From: Asparagopsis taxiformis
Taxonomy: Eukaryota; Rhodophyta; Florideophyceae; Bonnemaisoniales; Bonnemaisoniaceae
DNA length: 64,000 nucleotides
Assembly (NCBI GenBank): GCA_030407315.1
Contig: JALQPE010001750.1
Span: forward strand, 1 to 64,000
Direction of reading: 5' to 3'
The number at the start of each line of letters is the position of its first letter. Within the stretch, counting starts at the first letter, position 1. Below the pieces are notes generated by a model. It was not told the DNA's origin. It searched no databases and saw only the letters and a program-made list of their open reading frames with translations. Shown here one piece after another: positions 62,101 through 64,000 of this stretch. A program made the position numbers and the translations under genes.

Positions 62101-63404
62101 TCGCTATCGATATTCTGGGACCGCTGCCCGAGACCCCGCGCCAACGCCGCTTCGTACTCGTAATCGCCGATCGCTACAGCAAGCTCCGTAGACTCATCGC
62201 GCTCGGACGCGTATCCGCGCTCGCCGTCGCAAAAGCGTTTTGCAGAGATTGGGTCTTCGTTTACGGACCGCCGCGCACGCTACTTTCAGATAACGGACCG
62301 CAGTTCCGCTCGAAGTTGTTTCAGGAAACGTGCGCGCTAATGGGAACGCGTAACATATTCACGACTACCTATCACCCGCAGTCGAACGGGCAGGTCGAGC
62401 GTATGAACCGTACCATCGTCGCGACGCTGCGCCACTACGTCGACGAAGAGCGAAAGAATTGGGACGAGCACCTAGACGCGCTGGCGTACGCATACAATCG
62501 CGCGATACACCGCTCGACGAATACGTCGCCGTTCGAACTCACGCTCACGCGCTACCCCGTATCGCTGGGGACGGAGCAGGTCGACACGATTCGCAGCACG
62601 CCGTTCCTCCGCATGGAGTTTCTTGCGAAGCTATCCGACGCGTACGCGCGCGCCGCGAACGCGCTGAAGAAAGCGCAAGCGAGATACAAACGCGACTTCG
62701 ATCGCGGCGCACGCACGGTGAACAAGAGCATCAAAGTTGGCGACCAGGTATATCTGGACACTCGCGCGGGAGCGACGACCCGAACGAAGCGCGACGACGG
62801 AACGCGCCCTTCGAAGTTGGACTATCCCGTGTCGGGACCCTTCCCGGTCACAAGCTGCCGCGGGCACACTTACGAAATCATAATCGACGGCGTGCCCGAA
62901 CTCGTCAGCTCCGATCGGATTCGCCTAGCACCGCGCAACGCGACGCGCGCGCCGGTTACGCCAAGCGGCGAAGAAGGGGTGACTGACGCGGAGGACACAA
63001 GCGACGCAGCGCGACGTGACGAACGCGTGCTTGATGACGCACGCAAGGTCAATCCTGAAGCAGGATATGGAACGCGGGAGTTCATGATTGACAAATTGAC
63101 GGCTGAAGGTGTCGACGACACCGGAGCGCCCGTATTCCGTGTACGCTGGAAGGGCTTCTCTCCGCGCGACGACACTTGGGAGCCCGAAAGTTCGTTACCC
63201 GCGCCCATCGTTGCCCGTTTCCGCCGCGACCGTAGACGCTCCGCCTCTGAAAACACTGCGCGCAACACCGAGATTGACGCCTCGTCACCGCGCAATCGTA
63301 GAAAGCGACCGACACGCGGCGACGCCCCACGTATAACGCCACCAACCCGCGCGAGCGCGCGCATCGCGAGTCGACGAGCGCCTTCGCATGCACCGCGCAA
63401 CTGA
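59131..63404 (+). CDS. pol: Pol polyprotein of E3 (PR-RT-RNase H-IN-chromodomain), intact
   Basis: Expressed as a gag-pol fusion through the frameshift. The first non-ATG start in frame would be GTG at 59247, from which it is 1385 residues. Positions from that codon: protease VLDTGAGPS (D32); RT core with CIDYRRLN (about 391) and catalytic YLDDV (about 490); RNase H VLDTDAS (about 636) and RTDHNSLRW. Integrase has an HHCC finger (about 888-927), AIDILGPLP (about 954), LLSDNGPQF (about 1015) and GQVERMNRT (about 1050), giving DD35E. The chromodomain at about 1279-1325 (FRVRWKGFSPRDDTWEP) has the canonical form. It has every catalytic residue expected and no interruption. Confidence 0.95.
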
Positions 63405-63644
63405 CGCGCGGAACGGGGCTGAACACGCCAGTTCCGCCCAGCGGAACCGACGCGTAGATAAAAACGCGGGCCAAGCCTCCCATCGCCGCTTGTCGTTTTC
63501 GCCATGCAACCGCGCCACCGTTTGCCACGCAATCGTTTGCATCGTATGTCGCGCAACCGTTCGACGCAACGCGACCGCGCTCGACCGACGCCACGCAATC
63601 GCGTTCACCCTTCGCCGCGCTACCACGCAATCGTTGTTGTCGTT
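63405..63644. other. Region downstream of E3 pol
   Basis: No gene seen in 240 bp; it is transitional between pol and the minisatellite, with diverged copies of the same words (CGCAATCG, CGCAACCG). An antisense ORF, expected by analogy with E1 and E2, would lie further right. Confidence 0.4.
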
Positions 63645-63890
63645 CGCCGCGTAATCGTTTTGTCGGACGCCGCGCGTTCGTTTCGTCGTTCGCCGCGTAA
63701 TCGTTTTGTCGGACGCCGCGCATTCGTTTCGTCGCACGCCGCGTAATCGTTGCGTCGGACGCCACGCAATCGTTTCGTCGCACGCCGCGCAACCGCGTCA
63801 CCGAACGCTACGCAAACGTCGCATCTCGTCGAACGCCACGCAATCGCTTCGTCGAACGCCATGTAATCGCTTCGTTGAACGCCACGCGAC
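63645..63890. repeat. 23-bp minisatellite downstream of E3 pol
   Basis: About ten degenerate units with a 23-bp period, consensus CGCC(G/A)CG(T/C)AATCGTTTCGTCG plus two bases. One unit is 28 bp and one 24 bp. A 23-bp period is not a multiple of three, so the repeat keeps several frames open on both strands; the long ORFs here (for example 63082-63801 minus) are products of this and not genes. Confidence 0.8.
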
Positions 63891-64000
63891 CGCGCTTTAT
63901 CATCGCCGCGCAACGCGCACATCGTCGTTTGCCACGCAGTCGCCGAATCGTCGTTTGCACCGCGCGTAAGGCGCCAACCACGCGAGTGACTAAGCCTTTC

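Larger units (their letters stand above)
55733..64000 (+). mobile_element. CG-rich Ty3/gypsy retrotransposon E3, coding region intact, right end outside the window
   Basis: LTR, primer-binding site, gag, -1 frameshift signal and a complete pol with chromodomain, followed by a 23-bp minisatellite. The left edge is uncertain: 55733 (where the E2 aORF stops being recognisable and the composition changes) or 55851 (TGTCACGG, like other LTR starts). Dense CGCG/GCGC words distinguish it from E1 and E2. Gag and pol have no stops or frameshifts, so it is the best candidate for an autonomous element here. Confidence 0.88.

Noticed and set aside
63082..63969. Several long ORFs on both strands at the right end, with repeated RGVRRND-like residues.
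   Set aside because: They are reading-frame products of the 23-bp minisatellite and of the reverse of pol; the repeats explain them.

Overview
The window looks like nuclear DNA of a eukaryotic alga, most likely a red alga with a compact, intron-poor genome of the Chondrus type. That identity is an inference. It rests on small single-exon genes, spliceosomal introns only in two ribosomal protein genes, a plant-type SHAQKYF MYB factor, a eukaryotic arginine deiminase, a tandem GET3/ArsA ATPase with an apparent transit peptide, and abundant chromodomain-bearing Ty3/gypsy elements. No 16S/23S, CRISPR or bacterial operon features are visible.

Layout: (1) 21-12465 is a full-length Ty3/gypsy element (E1) on the minus strand, with 683/685-bp LTRs differing at four sites and a perfect GTGAG target duplication. 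Its gag-pol is broken by frameshifts and stops. (2) 12466-20011 holds two unknown genes, an intact orphan retroelement-type ORF (15062-16840) and a long gene-poor stretch. (3) 20012-38506 is the host gene island: SHAQKYF MYB, arginine deiminase, RPS3 (one intron), an acidic-tailed unknown protein, a Nudix hydrolase, a SURF4/DoxX-like membrane protein, a coiled-coil protein, CHMP1, tandem GET3, bacterial-type ribosomal protein L18 (one intron) and an F-box protein. (4) 39051-41884 is a piggyBac-superfamily DNA transposon with a large intact transposase. (5) 42196-64000 is a nest of retroelements. A decayed Ty3/gypsy element (E4, minus) is interrupted at 45698/45699 by a second element (E2, plus). 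E2 is in turn interrupted by an 847-bp solo LTR (50569-51415) and, at its right side, by a third, CG-rich, apparently intact element (E3), which runs off the window.

The most unusual signal is that these retroelements carry a long ORF on the opposite strand, tail-to-tail with pol, between pol and the 3' LTR. The antisense proteins of E1 (1203-4490) and E2 (54308-55732) are clearly homologous. The orphan ORF at 15062-16840 is homologous to the N-terminal two thirds of the E1 version. E4 has an antisense ORF in the same place (42196-43584), but its protein looks unrelated and carries a possible cysteine-peptidase Cys/His pair. Thus at least two lineages appear to have an antisense gene in the same position.

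All three recognisable gag-pol junctions also carry a -1 frameshift signal. In E3 it is a textbook one (heptamer GGGAAAC, 6-nt spacer, perfect 9-bp stem). E1, E2 and E3 share an identical 18-nt primer-binding site. Genes were read by eye from translations; no database search was possible.
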